A stretch of DNA of 64,000 nt from positions 4,411,501-4,475,500 of the forward strand of contig LR746278.1 in assembly GCA_902729315.2 (NCBI GenBank). The letters run 5' to 3'. Numbering within the stretch: position 1 is the stretch's first letter; each line of letters opens with the position of its first letter. Made by a program: the position numbers and the translations under genes. Below are positions 22,459-34,172 of the stretch, in pieces. Below the pieces are notes generated by a model, which saw nothing but the letters and a program-made list of their open reading frames with translations, did no database searches and had not been told where the DNA came from. Origin of the DNA: Spirodela intermedia (lineage: Eukaryota > Streptophyta > Magnoliopsida > Alismatales > Araceae).

Positions 22459-22523
22459 AGGCACGGTCCCAGGAGCAGGTTGACTAAGAGTTGCGCCTGC
22501 CCCTCCTGGTGTTTCCGAAGCAC

Positions 22524-22712
22524 ATAGAATTCAGGAAGCGGAGCAGTCATCCCGATTAACATCGGCGGGAACACTACAGCAAGAGTCAGGAACAGGGTAG
22601 ACGGCGGGTGGAGAGGGCATATCAGGAGGAGGAGCTCCACCTCGTCGTCCTGCTCTGTTTCCTCCGAGGACTGGGCTGGGATCCTCTCCTCCTCTTTGCC
22701 GTGGAGGATGCC
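22524..22712 (-). pseudogene. CAF1 3'-end fragment
   Basis: About 190 bp matching the 3' end of the CAF1 genes (compare 20358-20592): ATAGAATTCAGGAA, CATCCCGATTA, CACTACAGCA, GGTAGACGGCGGGTGGAGAG and GCCGTGGAGGATGCCCT. The Glu/Gln repeat is reduced to a few codons and many substitutions are present. Homology stops sharply at GAGGATGCCC|TTG. It starts at the exact right border of the duplicated unit, so it probably records an older or partial duplication. Confidence 0.85.
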
Positions 22713-23096
22713 CTTGTTTTGATATATCTTAATATCTAAGTTTTCTTCCTCGCTTTGTATTTCTCTTCTCTATTTCTCCTGTCACCTCTGGCAGGCAACG
22801 GGTTTACACCATTACTTCTAGTACAATCTCTATGTTTTCTTCTTCACTTTGTATTTCTCTTCTCTGTTTCAAGTTGCTACATAACATTATTTATGTACTC
22901 ATATTTAGATGATTATCTCTGTCAGAAAATAGTTTAATTAGCATTCATGCATACACATGTGCTCTTTGATAATCACGACAGGATCTAAGTGAAGTTCACT
23001 TGTGGAGTGATTGATGTAAATTTGACTTTTTGTTGTACAATGCCCTTAAATTGGTGATCCCTTGTAGGCTGTTATGAATATCTATTAGAAGATCAA
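22713..23096. other. Right flank of CAF1 unit up to the retrotransposon
   Basis: AT-rich. CTCATATTTAGATGATTATC at about 22896 and the following bases match the sequence to the right of CAF1 copy 3 (about 40345-40385). The duplicated tract was therefore once longer than the part now shared. Confidence 0.6.
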
Positions 23097-24735
23097 TGAC
23101 ATGACTCAGTCGTTGTATATTAAATCACGTAAATCTAAAATTTATAAAACTAGAAAATATGATTTTTCAGATATTTAGAAGTATTTCTGAATAAATATAT
23201 TAATTATAATTTCAATAAAACTTCCAAAAATATCGGTAATTTTTCAGGTCGATCACAGGGATGTAATATAATATTTGGTAATTATTCAGATTTTTTCTCA
23301 ATGAATACGATTTTCTATAAATTTTATACTAGGAAATGAAAAGAAAATATATTTAAAGCTCACGAAAAAAGGAAATAAGGGTGCAAACGTCAGGATGACG
23401 TCAGTGCCTGGCGAACGCGAATCGGGTGGAAACAGAGTTCTGCCCGGCGATTCTTACGTAAGCGATTACAGACGATTTAATTAATCAAATTAAGATCTAT
23501 AAAAGCTGAAAGAATCGTAATTGAATGAAATATATTTTGGTAAATTAAAATCACACAAAGTATCACTAAATGAAGCGTAAATTAAGTTGAAAGCAAGAAA
23601 ATAGAGTTCCGGCGTCGCAACGGCAATGGGTCGGCGATGTACCGGAATCCTGAGCGTTCGGGAGGATTGTCGTGCAGTGTCCACAGCCTCAAAGGCTCTC
23701 CTTGGACAAAGACGATGTGGGTAATCTCTAGATCTCTTTTCGAAGTCTAGAGATCAATGAAATGGGTCGTCAACTCATCTCCGGCAGCTGTTACCTGGCA
23801 GAGCAGAAAAACGGCGACTTTGCGGCTCTCTGGCGGCTGTCACCCGACGGAGAGGAACTGGATGGAGGTGGGGCGTGTGTCAGGGAGCTTCATCCTCAAG
23901 TCCACGCAGCAAGAGGAGGCTCTTCATCACATCTGGTATGCTCTCAGGAGGTGGCGACTCGTCTCCCGGCGGATCGTCCTCTTCCCGATGACGGTTTGTT
24001 CATCGATCAATCAGAGATGATTTACTTGATGGATTCACGATCCTTTTATCGCGAATCGTTCAGCAATTTTAGTAGCAATGCTCCGCGAATCGCATTGACG
24101 AGATTTTCACTGATGATCCATCAATTCTCGTTGTTTAATCCTTCACCGATGATCTATAGGAAAGTTGTGATAATCAAATAAAAATATATGAATTTTGACT
24201 CTGGGAGGATTCGAACCTGCGCCGGTTGTCCGCCTCTTCTGAGGAAGGTGTGATGTGGGTTTAGTCCCACATCAATTGTGCGCCGATTTTTCAAGCGAAT
24301 ATATAGGTTACATTTCTAAGGAAAGTTCCTTCTCTCGCGTGTATGACCACTCCTTGCCCCACAGCCGGCTGGCCACCGGTGACGTGGAAGGGGAGTGGCG
24401 CACACATACTCCTATCGGTCTAAGCCACTCGAGCCCTTGCTCGCGGCTACTCCCTGACTGAGCTTCTGACCCGCTTGCGGGCCCGGTTGGCCGGCGGGGT
24501 CCCCCTCATTTTATCTTTTTTTTATTTTTTATTTCTTTTTCTTCATTTATCTCAAAAGCAAGATTGTAAAAATCATATAAATTCATGTAAAATCACATAA
24601 TTACCTAAAAATTCACATTAATCAACTAAAAACCACTTTTCACACTTTAACATAAATATAAGTCTATTTATCATGAGATAAGATTAAAACTATATTATTT
24701 ACTAATTATTAACTCATGATAATGAAGACTTATCA
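23097..24735 (-). repeat. 3' LTR (left in window)
   Basis: Runs from TGACATGACTCAGTCG to GAAGACTTATCA and matches 29028-30664 along its whole length with scattered substitutions. Contains an 8-bp perfect hairpin (24252-24273) and a Pol III B-box-like GGTTCGAATCC on the minus strand at about 24208-24218. Confidence 0.92.
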
Positions 24736-24749
24736 CACCCCCCAACTTA
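24736..24749 (-). promoter_or_regulatory. Polypurine tract
   Basis: Minus-strand AAGTTGGGGGGTG lies immediately before the TGATAAG of the 3' LTR, the expected site for plus-strand priming. Confidence 0.75.
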
Positions 24750-26876
24750 AATCATTGCTAGTCCCTTAGCAATGGAATTACGAAAATAAAAATTTACAAA
24801 TCTCAAACATCATATTTTAATACAGAAAAAAAAATACAATTAGAAATGATACACCTTTAAACACTTTGGATTCTTATATCAAGTATTTAAGAATAATGTC
24901 AAGCACTTAAATGTTTAAACACTCCTTGGAATAACAATCTAGACTTCACTTCTTCTATTCACATCTTTATCACTTCTTCACTCATAGATGTATTTACAAG
25001 ATGTTCCAATTATCAATACTCATCCAAGAATAATATTGATCCTACATTTCCCTTTTTCTATGACTTGATTTTTGAAGTTTGCACTATATTTCTTCCTTCT
25101 TTTTTTCTTTTTTTTTTATATATAGTGGATAAGTAGCTTTTTCTATAGACAAATTTCGACAATAAGAATGATGTCTCACACCCTCTATGTGTACTCTTCA
25201 TTTTCAGGGCTTTCACTTTATCTACTTATTTTGCAGCAAATGTTTTCTATGCACGATTTTCGACAATGAGAATGATGTCTCACACCCTCTATGTGTACTC
25301 TTCGTTTCTAGATTTTTCACATTGCTCTCTCTTTTTTTTTTTTTTTTTTCGAAATAAGTGATTTCTCTTCACAAGTCCTATAGATCAGGATGTAAAAATC
25401 TCCATTAAACTCAAATGATCAATCAAATTTTCACATCAAGTAAATACTATCCATCAAGATCATGAAGTGAAAATCTGTAAAATCAAATCCATATTATCTA
25501 TCATGTATCCAAGGAGTATTCCAACATTTCATGCTACTAGATCATTCTTTTGACTCAATAATAATCTTTCTAGTATCTTTTGGTATCAATCAATCTAATT
25601 GATTTAATTTTTCATGCATGCAATATGATGTAAGAAATTTGTAAATTAGATAGTTCTGATAGTTCTATTTTCTATTTTTAGTTCTATTTTAGCAGCAATA
25701 AATTTGCCAAAAATAAATCAAAACTATCTTCTTTATAGCTGTAATTTCGAATTTCAGTAATATATGTCTAGGGGATTGAAATGTGAGAAAAAGGTCTCTA
25801 TAATTTCAAATTTCAGGTTGTTTTTTCATTTGCTATTTTTGACAGTCTGTTGTTCTTGACAAAAAACCAGAAAATAGATGTTGTAATTCTTTCGAATTTT
25901 ATTTTATTTTTATTTTTTTAGTTTCTGTTCTAAGTTGAATAAAATGCAAACATATGTTCTTAATCATCTTACAACATAAATTAATAATGAATACTTCACC
26001 CCCCAACTTAAAAATGACATTGTCCTCAATGACATAGAAAAATCGAAATAGAATATGCAGAAAATATAATTTTCACGTGAAGCATGCATATATGCAAAGT
26101 TAAGCATTAAAAATGTTGTCATAAATGATAAAGCTCCGAAAGACATCACCTCAACCTCGTTTTTAATTTTCCACTTCGTCTTACACTCCTCTTCCTGCAC
26201 TTTTTCGAAAAAACAAATACAAAAACAAGTACTGCGAAATTCTAAGAAAAATAGAGCTTAAAAAAATCAAATAAAATGAAATAAAAACCATAGGTTGCCT
26301 CCCATGCAGTGCTAAATTTAATGTCTTCAGCTGGACAGCTCTTAGATCATATAAGATGATCTATGGCCATCAAAATATATTTGTATCCCAAGGTAAGTTT
26401 CATGATATTCTTTTTCAGATTTAGCATAAATTCATATACTTCATATATATACCTTGATATACTTTCAGGCAAAACAAAATGGAAATTAACAAAATCTTCC
26501 CAAAAATAATATTTTCATTTTGAAAAGAATTTTTCCTCATTTCTATCTTGTTTCGTAAGGCTCTCATTCATTAATAAATATTTTATATTAATAGACCATA
26601 AAATGTGATCAGGCCATATAATTTTCAAATTAGCTCTTACCCAATCTAGAATTTTTTCATTTAAATTGATATCTCTAATTCTTCCACTCACCCATTTCTT
26701 AATGTGTTCTTTTATCTGCATAATCTTCCCCTGTTCTGTTTTATCTTCCATACATATTTATTCAATTTGTGAGGAGTGAAATATTTCAAGCTTAGAAATA
26801 ATTCTAATCGGCTGTGGATTTTGAAGGATGGAAGGATTGTCTTCTTTAATCTTAGATCTAATGAATTCAGTAAAAT
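24750..26876 (-). other. Non-coding 3' internal region of the LTR element
   Basis: AT-rich. Two copies of a short repeat (CGACAATRAGAATGATGTCTC and CACCCTCTATGTGTACTCTT) lie near 25157-25200 and 25261-25305. Only short open frames (25964-26200 and 26515-26751, minus) without recognisable domains. In a full element pol would be expected between gag and this end. Confidence 0.6.
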
Positions 26877-27281
26877 TCAAATTTTCTCCTCTAAAATTAT
26901 CTCTATATTCCATTCATTATTTTCATTTCTCCTCATTAGTTGAATCAACTCTTTTTCTAGCTTTTCGTTTCTCAACTCATCAAATTCTTCATCTTCCCAA
27001 GAGCTATCTTTTAATTTCAGTATATGATATACATCATCATCAACATCCATGGCTGCAAAATTATGATTAGATTTATTAATTTCGTCTCCTACATCTCCCA
27101 AATCAACTGATTTTTCCTCACCTGAAATATGTTTTTCTTCATTTGTGTCCTTACTCCCTTCTACTAAAATTTGGATAATTTTTCCATGATCAGCTGCTGT
27201 TTCTTCATCTAAGGGCTCTTTCTCCTCATCATCCTCACTATATTCATTCATCAATTGTGAGCAATAAATAATTTTATTCAA
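26877..27281 (-). other. Acidic open frame inside the LTR element
   Basis: 134 codons, rich in Asp/Glu, with a cluster NEYSEDDEEKEPLDEETAAD near the N-terminus. No recognised domain. It lies downstream of gag in element orientation and may be a decayed gag-pol linker or an unrelated frame. Confidence 0.3.
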
Positions 27282-27671
27282 ATTTTCTACTACTATATTT
27301 TCAGCCTTAATATTCTCATTTACTTCTAATAGCTCATCAATTTCTTGTAATAATTAGAAATAAGGATCAGGTAAAATATTCTCAATCAATGTATTCACTG
27401 TCCTAATATTTTTATTTCATGGGTTTTTTTCTAAATTTATCCAGCTAGACTCTCTTTGCTGAAATCCTATTGTTGGATAGTTTCCTGAATTTTCTATGAG
27501 CTAACTAGGTGGTTGTCCCTCTTCTCTCTTATTCCCAAGAGCCTCTATAATTTGTTTCTGGTGCAGCATCATTTGATTCATAGTTTGTTACATCATTTGG
27601 CTCATTTGCTACATCATTTCCATAGCATCAGGTTGGATTTGAGAGGACTAATTTTTCTGAAATCTATGTTC

Positions 27672-28715
27672 CTATTTTGGACGAAATTCAAAATGTGAAT
27701 TGGATCTAAGTGCTTCTACATTTTGAATATTATTTGGGTTTCTCCACGAAAAATTATTCCCCCAATTAGGATTATAAGAATTAGAAAAATATTCTCTATT
27801 TTTACTAAAATCGTGGGCTACCTGCACTTGTTCTTGCCTATGATGATATTGAAATTTGAAATGATTATTTTCACCATACATATGACCTGTACCATTTGAA
27901 TTAAATTGAGGGTTAAGAGGCTTTCTAATATTGTCAATAAGCAAATCAAGTTTTTCAAATCTTTGATTAATCTGATTAACCTCATTTCTAAATTTAGATT
28001 CATTATCATGATGCAATTCATGAATTACTCTCTTCTTATCCCTGTCATATAATTCAAAAGAGGCTTGATCTCTAGAATTTTCACTTAAATTCTCATAAAG
28101 ACTGTAAATCTCATCAGGGGTTTTCTCCATAAAAGCTCCTCCACATATAGAATCAATAATATTTCTATGTTGTTCTAATAATCCATCATAAAAAAATTTA
28201 TTGAGCTGCCACTTGAGTATAACATGATGAGGACACTTTCTAAGTAAATCTTTGAATGTTTCCTATGTCTCATGTAAAGTTTCTCCTGGTCTTTGGGAAA
28301 AATTCCATATATATTTTTTCATATTTTGAGTTTTTCCTAAGGGATAAAATTTTCGAAGAAAGGGTTGTTCTATGTCTTTCCAGCTAGTTAATTATCTATC
28401 TAATGTGGATAGCCAATGGTTAGCTTTGTCCCTAAGTGTATGAGGAAATAATTTCATCTTAATAATTTCCAGTGTAACTTGAGGGAGATTAACTAAATCA
28501 CAGACCATATGAAATTTTTCTAAGTGCTGATGAAGTTCTTCTAAAGGCAATCCATGAAAATTAGGGAGCATTTGAAAAATTCCTAGATTTATTTCGAATT
28601 TAACATTGGGTGTTAATAGGACTCTAATATTGGATGCTCTTTGAAATGAATCAGGGATATAATAATTTTTCATGGCCATAAGGATTGTTCTCAATTTAAC
28701 CTGTACTTTCTTCAA
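27672..28715 (-). pseudogene. Retrotransposon gag remnant
   Basis: The minus frame from 28715 encodes a retrotransposon gag core (FHGLPLEELHQHLEKFHMVC, then MKLFPHTLRDKANHWLSTLD). The same frame continues through SWKDIEQPFLRKFYPLG and RPGETLHET into a Gln/Asn-rich C-terminal part ending 27672. Two in-frame stops interrupt it, at 28392-28394 (TAA) and 28263-28265 (TAG). No CCHC knuckle was seen. The copy cannot make full-length Gag. Confidence 0.85.
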
Positions 28716-29004
28716 GATCTATCAAAATTAATTTTTCTTTCGGATTTTTAGTTTTGAATGAAATAATGAAAGAATTTTCTAGCCTTGGATGTAAGGATCT
28801 TCTACCATGTATAAAAAATCAATGAATTCGAGAGAAAAGTTTATTAATTATTACCCTCCTTCAGTATGCTCCAGTCCTTGCCTTGTTTCTTTTTGTTCCC
28901 TTTTTCTAAATAAAAAAAATTCGGCAAGAAGAAAATAAAATAAGAGTTTTTTTTTTATGTACTCTAAGAAAAAAACAGAAAAATACTAAATATTATGCAA
29001 TACA

Positions 29005-29022
29005 ACCCTGGCAACGGTGCCA
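29005..29022 (-). promoter_or_regulatory. tRNA primer-binding site
   Basis: Minus-strand TGGCACCGTTGCCAGGGT follows the 5' LTR end after about five bases. It is close to the TGGCGCCGTTGCCGGGG site known from Athila/Tat-type Ty3 elements. Confidence 0.8.
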
Positions 29023-29027
29023 AAATT

Positions 29028-30664
29028 TGACGTGACTCAGTCGTTGTATATTAAATCACGTAAATCTAAAATTTATAAAACTAGAAAATACGATTTTTCA
29101 GATATTTAGAAGTATTTCTGAACAAACATATCAATTATAATTCAATAAAACATCCAAAAATAGCGGTAATTTTCCAAGTCGATCACAGGGATGTAATATA
29201 ATATTTGGTAATTATTCAGATTTTTTCTCAATGAATACGATTTTCTATAAATTTTATACTAGGAAATAAAAAGGAAATATATTTAAAATTCACGAAAAAA
29301 GGAAATAAGGGTGCGGACGTCAAGATGACGTCAGTGCCCGGCGAATGCGAATCGGGCGAAAATAGAGTTCTACCCGGCGATTCTTACGTAAGTGATTACA
29401 TATGATTTAATTAATCAAATTAAGATTTGTAAAAGTCGAAAGAATCGTAATTGAACGAAGTATATTTTGGTAAATTAAAATCACACAAAGTATCACTAAA
29501 TGAAGCGTAAATTAAGTTGAAAGCAGGAAAATAGAGTTCCGGCATCGCAACGACAATGCGTCAATGATGCACTAGAATCCTAAGCATTCGGGAGGATCGT
29601 CATGCAGTGTGCACGGCCTCGAAGGCTCTCCTTAGACAAAGACGACGTGGGCTATCTCTAGATCTCCTTTAGAAGTCTAGAGATCAATGAAATGGGTCGT
29701 CGACTCATCTCTGGCGGCTGTCACCCGGTGGAGCAGAAAAACGGCGACTTTGCGGCTCTCCGGCGGCTGTCACCCGACGGAGAGGAGCTAGATGGAGGTG
29801 GGGCGCATGTCAGGGAGCTTCATCCTCAGGTCCACGCAGCAAGAGGAGGCTCTTCATCACATCTGGTATGCTGTCAGGAGGTGGCGACTTGTCTCCCAGC
29901 AGATCGTCCTCTTCCCGACGATGGCTTGTTCGTCAATCAATCGAAGATGATTTACTCGATGGATTTGCGATCCTTTTATCGTGAATCGTTCAGCAATTTT
30001 AGTAGCAATGCTCCGCAAATCGCATTGATGAGATTTTCACCGATGATCCAGCGATTCTCGTTGTTTAATCCTTCACTGGCGATCTGTAGGAAAGTCGCAA
30101 TAATCAAATAAAAATATATGAATTTTGACTCTGGGAGGATTCGAACCTGCGCCAGTTGTCCGCCCCTTCTGAGAAAGGTGTGATGCGGGTTTAGTCCCAC
30201 ATCAGTTGTGCGCCGATTTTTCAAGTGAATATATAGGTTACATTTCTAAGCAAAGTTCCTTCTCTCGCGTGTATGACCACTCCTTGCCCCACAGCCGGTT
30301 GGCCACCGGTGACGTGGAAGGGGAGTGGCGCACACGTGCTCCTATCGGTCCAAGCCGCTCGAGCCCCTGCTCGCGGCTACTCCCTGACTGAGCTTCCAAC
30401 CCACTTGCGGGCCCGGCTGGCCGGCGGGTCCCCCTCATTTTGTCTTATTTTTATTTTTTATTTCTTTTTCTTCATTTATCTCAAAAGCAAGATTGTAAAA
30501 ATCATATAAATTCAAGTAAAATCACATAATTACCTAAAAATTTACATTAATCAACTAAAAACCACTTTTCACACTTTAACATAAATATAAGTCTATTTAT
30601 CATGAGTTAAGGCTAAAACTATATTATTTACTAATTATTAACTCATGATAATGAAGACTTATCA
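29028..30664 (-). repeat. 5' LTR (right in window)
   Basis: Partner of 23097-24735. The hairpin seen in the other LTR has one mismatch here (30182-30203). Differences from the other LTR are scattered, so insertion is not very recent. Confidence 0.92.
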
Positions 30665-31499
30665 ATAAGTAGTGCTGAGAATTATTCTACTTCACACTTC
30701 TTAGTCGGCAACTATGAGCAAATATGGAATTGCCTATGGGTTTTTCTTAAATTCAAGTAACATTATTTTTTTATAATATTGTTAAGATCACAATGTAACA
30801 CTAACTTTGCAGTGTCAAGACCTCCCAACAAACTGTTGTTTAGAGGAAGAATAGATCACGACTAGAAATCTCAATTATCATGTTGGCAAATAACAATTAG
30901 CCTCAATATTTCATAGTGAAATCATAAATAAAATATTTTATGTCATTAACAGAAATATGTTCAAACCCATAGTTAGCAAAGCTTCCTACAAGCTATTTAA
31001 AGGGAAGGAATCAAACATTATTATTCTTTTATCATTTTGATGCAGATATCTTATATTATTTAATAGAACACTGAAGAAAAGGAATTTCAATACCTAGATT
31101 GATGATGGATTTTTTTCTCGGAGATTATGAAAACTTGATCTTTTAGAGCTTACGAAAAAAGGACATTCCTCAAGAAAATCATAAATGTGAGAAACTTCAA
31201 ACAAAATTTGAAATATGCCCTGAATGTGGATAATGGAGAATTATTAGAGATTGAATTTCAAAAATCTTGATTCGATTCTCCATAAGTTGGAGGAAATTCA
31301 GGATGAGAGACAACTCTCAAAGAATGGAAGAGTGTCAAGGGAGGTGGCAAGAAATCATTTTAAACTTGGTCTTGATTGAAAAGTAAAGAACGGTTAACTA
31401 CTTTACTATCTAAGATTCAATAAGAAAATTTGGAAGAAGTTTTAGCGAGTGAAAAAGTTATTGCTTTTATGAAAAAGAATTGAGAAATATAAATGCTTG

Positions 31500-31925
31500 A
31501 TGTTAGTACCTTGGAAAACAAAAGTATCTTTCGTAAAACTAAAGGAAAGTTTTCAAAAATATTAAATGAGGATGAAAACATTGTTAGGAATAAGGATAGA
31601 TTGGTAGGTCAAGGATATATTTAAATACATGAATAAATGGATGAAACCTAAGCACTAGTGCCTACTACAAGACCATCATTTCATATTAAATTGGTGTGAA
31701 AAATGATTTCTCAACAATGAAATTATAAAACATGTGGGTCAAACCCTTGATGTTATAAGTCCAGAGCATCCTAATTATGCTCTAAAATTGTTTAAAGCCT
31801 TTTATGGTAAGAAACAAGAGTCTAGAGCTTACTATAAGACGTGGACACGATTCATTTAGCAAACAGCAGTAATGTATCAGGATGAATGATTGTCTTAGTC
31901 GTTGCATAAAGAGATGTCAAATTTA
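31500..31925 (+). pseudogene. Ty1/copia reverse transcriptase remnant
   Basis: The plus strand reads LNEDENIVRNKDRLVGQGY, then MDET and ALVPTTRPS after in-frame stops. Further on it reads PEHPNYALKLFKAFYGKKQE and SRAYYKTW. These match the copia RVT_2 landmarks NEDGNIVRNKARLVAQGY and ALYGLKQAPRAWYERL. Several stops and frame changes show that it is dead. Forms part of the left arm of the inverted repeat. Confidence 0.82.
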
Positions 31926-32739
31926 ATATTCATGAAATGATTAATTTCATAGATGTATTGAGGAAAAATTGATTTCTAAGTTTTTTATTTGTAATTCTGC
32001 TCAAATCTCTTCCTCTACTTGTCCCTAGTCTCAATAGAGGAAAAATCATATTTTTATCTATCTTTTGCATGATTCTTTACATTTTTTTTATTTTATATTA
32101 GTTCTATTTTAATTCATAAACAATATCATGCACAATAAAACTAGTGAATTCACCCTATATTTCAAGCTTGTGCATTGCCTCATCTCAATTGTCCAAAGGG
32201 TATTTTTTTTATCTTTAATATATTTTAATTTCAGTTTTGTAATATTTTGTTACTTAATTGATTATACACCCATTTTCAGCCCTTGGTCTTCTTGTTTTCA
32301 CAATTGGTTTTGTCTAGTTTCCCTAATACATGTGGTTCATTTCCGTGCTAGTGGTACAACCCACCGGTGGAATCATTTCTCAATCTCTCTCACTTTACTC
32401 TCTTCGTGATCCTCTTTGTCCTTCTCTCTCTCCTCCCCTAGTCTCTTTGGTATTTGTGGACTCTCATAAATGTTTCTTAAAGGTTCAAGCTAAAACTTAC
32501 TACATATCTAGGACTAATGCAAATAAGGGACAACCAGAGCCGGTTGCAGCTGATCAAGTGCAGAATATCATTTCTCTCTTTGCATTATTTACTTCATTCA
32601 TTTATTATTCATATTCATATTTATTTAGGGATCAGAAAAAATTATCATCAGATGTTTTATCTTCTTTATGGATATTACCTAAAGCCACCATAGCTACTTG
32701 ATTTAGATTATTGTCAATTAAGTTTTATAAATATTTAAT

Positions 32740-33015
32740 TTGGCATCTCTTCATACAATGACTAAGAAACAATCATTTATCATCCTAAATTAAATCATTT
32801 CATAACAAGATCATTATGACCTTATATCAAGCTCTAGACTCTTGTTTATGATCATTAAAGGCTTTAAACAGTTTTAGAGCACAACTAGGATGTTCATAAC
32901 TTTTAAACAAGCACTTTTTTTTAATTTCATAATTGGGAAATCATTTTTCACAATAAATTCATATAAAAAGATGGTCTTGTAACAGGCACTAGTGCTTACG
33001 CTTCATCCATTTGTT
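32740..33015 (-). pseudogene. Second copia reverse transcriptase remnant, inverted
   Basis: On the minus strand it carries the same decayed segment as 31650-31925 (ACAAGACCATC, GAACATCCTAGTTGTGCTCT, AAACAAGAGTCTAGAGCTT). It is more degraded and lacks the upstream NIVRNK block. Confidence 0.7.
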
Positions 33016-34172
33016 ACTGTAATAGGCACTCATAGGAAGTTTTCTTACCTATGGGTTTGGTCATAATTCTATTATTGAATGGTATAACATACAACATTTC
33101 TCACCTCACTCAAAAATATTAAGACAAAGTATTATTTACCAATGCAACAGTTTGAATTTCGAATAGTCTAAACAGCAGTTTGTTGGGTGGTCAGCATTAA
33201 AAAATTAATCTATTATGTTGTGATCCTAACATTATTCTAAACCTTCATGTTATTGCATTTTAAGAAAAACATACAGGTAGTAGAAAGTTTTACAAGAAAC
33301 TATCATTTTGATTATTTCTAGAAACTATCATTTTGATTATTTCTAGAAACAAAACGTACCCATTGCCATATTTGTTCATGCTCACTAACTAAGAAGACGA
33401 GTAGAACAAACTTTCTCAATACTAATGATCTTCCAATGGACATCCAAACCGGTCTACAAGGTTTCTTCGAACCAGTTCAAAAAGGAAACTTTTATGAAGA
33501 TTTTTTATCAAGATTTTATGAAGATTTGGGAACTCTGTAAACAATTTAAAGATTTGAGGTAATTTCTTGTATTGGATAAAATCAACGCGTGATGAGATGA
33601 TTTGTGCGATGTTGATTTTATGAAGCTTTGTAGGGATGCCCGTGCGAAATTTCTTGTATTCTGGTGCAGTGGATCCAAAGCTTGGTGCAGGACGTCGGGA
33701 AAATGCGTTCTCCCTACGCCGCAGGTGCTAGGAGACAATAACGGCTGCTCTTCATTTTCTGAAGGGTTTATCTGGGCTGCAACTACAACAGACATGTGCT
33801 CGATCACATCTCCTCCCGAGACAGATACATACTTCAGATTGCACAGTTAAGCATTCAATGGCCTGATGGACCATTACATGAGCATCTGCATGATCAAATG
33901 ATTGCTCGAGGACTAGCAAGTGAGCTATTGGATTAGAAACTGGGCCGTGTCTATGGACTCGACAGTGGGGGATCTCTCTCTCTCTCTCTCTCTCTGATTC
34001 TCTCTTATTCTCCACGAAGATTAGTTTTTAAGAAAAGCAGAGCTAAGAACGGGTCTCTAGAAGTATATTTGGGCATCAAACGACTATACTTAAGTTCAAA
34101 GTATAGATCTTGGGAACGAATTTCGTGAACAGAGTCTTCTTCAGAAGAAAATTTTATTCGAACAAATAGAAT

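Larger units (their letters stand above)
20094..22519. repeat. CAF1 segmental duplication, copy 1
   Basis: Sequence from CTATTGGATTAGAAACTGGG to GTGTTTCCGAAGCA recurs almost base for base at 33926-36330, and its inner part (20322-21830) recurs at 38765-40270. The unit holds a CT microsatellite, a CAF1 gene (-), its promoter, and a segment with a TATA box and an unresolved open frame on +. Near identity, even in non-coding parts, implies recent duplication or gene conversion. Confidence 0.92.
23097..30664 (-). mobile_element. Gag-only (non-autonomous) LTR retrotransposon, Ty3/gypsy-like
   Basis: Two direct LTRs of about 1.64 kb flank 4.3 kb of internal DNA. In element orientation (minus strand) the 5' LTR begins TGATAAGTCTTC at 30664. 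A primer-binding site follows it, decayed gag reading frames occupy 28715-27672, and a polypurine tract precedes the 3' LTR. No protease, reverse transcriptase, RNase H or integrase frame was found, so it resembles TR-GAG or LARD elements mobilised by relatives. The PBS and the TGATAAGTCTTC start resemble plant Athila/Tat-type Ty3 elements. The ends carry ATCAAT on both sides (23092-23097 and 30661-30666), partly inside the LTR, so a clean 5-bp target duplication could not be confirmed. Confidence 0.88.
30690..33405. repeat. Imperfect inverted repeat of decayed copia sequence
   Basis: The left arm (about 30690-31930) and the right arm (about 32740-33405) are inverted, diverged copies. Matching landmarks are ATGAGCAAATATGG (left) with CCATATTTGTTCATG (right), CCCAACAAACTG with CAGTTTGTTGGG, TGTTTAAAGCCTTT with AAAGGCTTTAAACA, and CAAGAGTCTAGAGCTT with AAGCTCTAGACTCTTG. 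The right arm lacks part of the left. The arms are separated by about 800 bp of AT-rich DNA with no recognised gene. Confidence 0.8.

Noticed and set aside
23762-24181. 139-aa frame repeated in both LTRs (also 29692-30111)
   Set aside because: Lies inside LTRs, antisense to the element, no known domain; conserved only because the LTRs are duplicated.
23092-30669. Clean 5-bp target-site duplication for the LTR element
   Set aside because: With TG..CA ends at 23097 and 30664 the flanks ATCAA and ATAAG do not match; the shared ATCAAT overlaps the LTR end, so it may be coincidence.
32330-32701. 123-aa frame in the core of the inverted repeat
   Set aside because: No family resemblance and AT-rich flanks; judged random.
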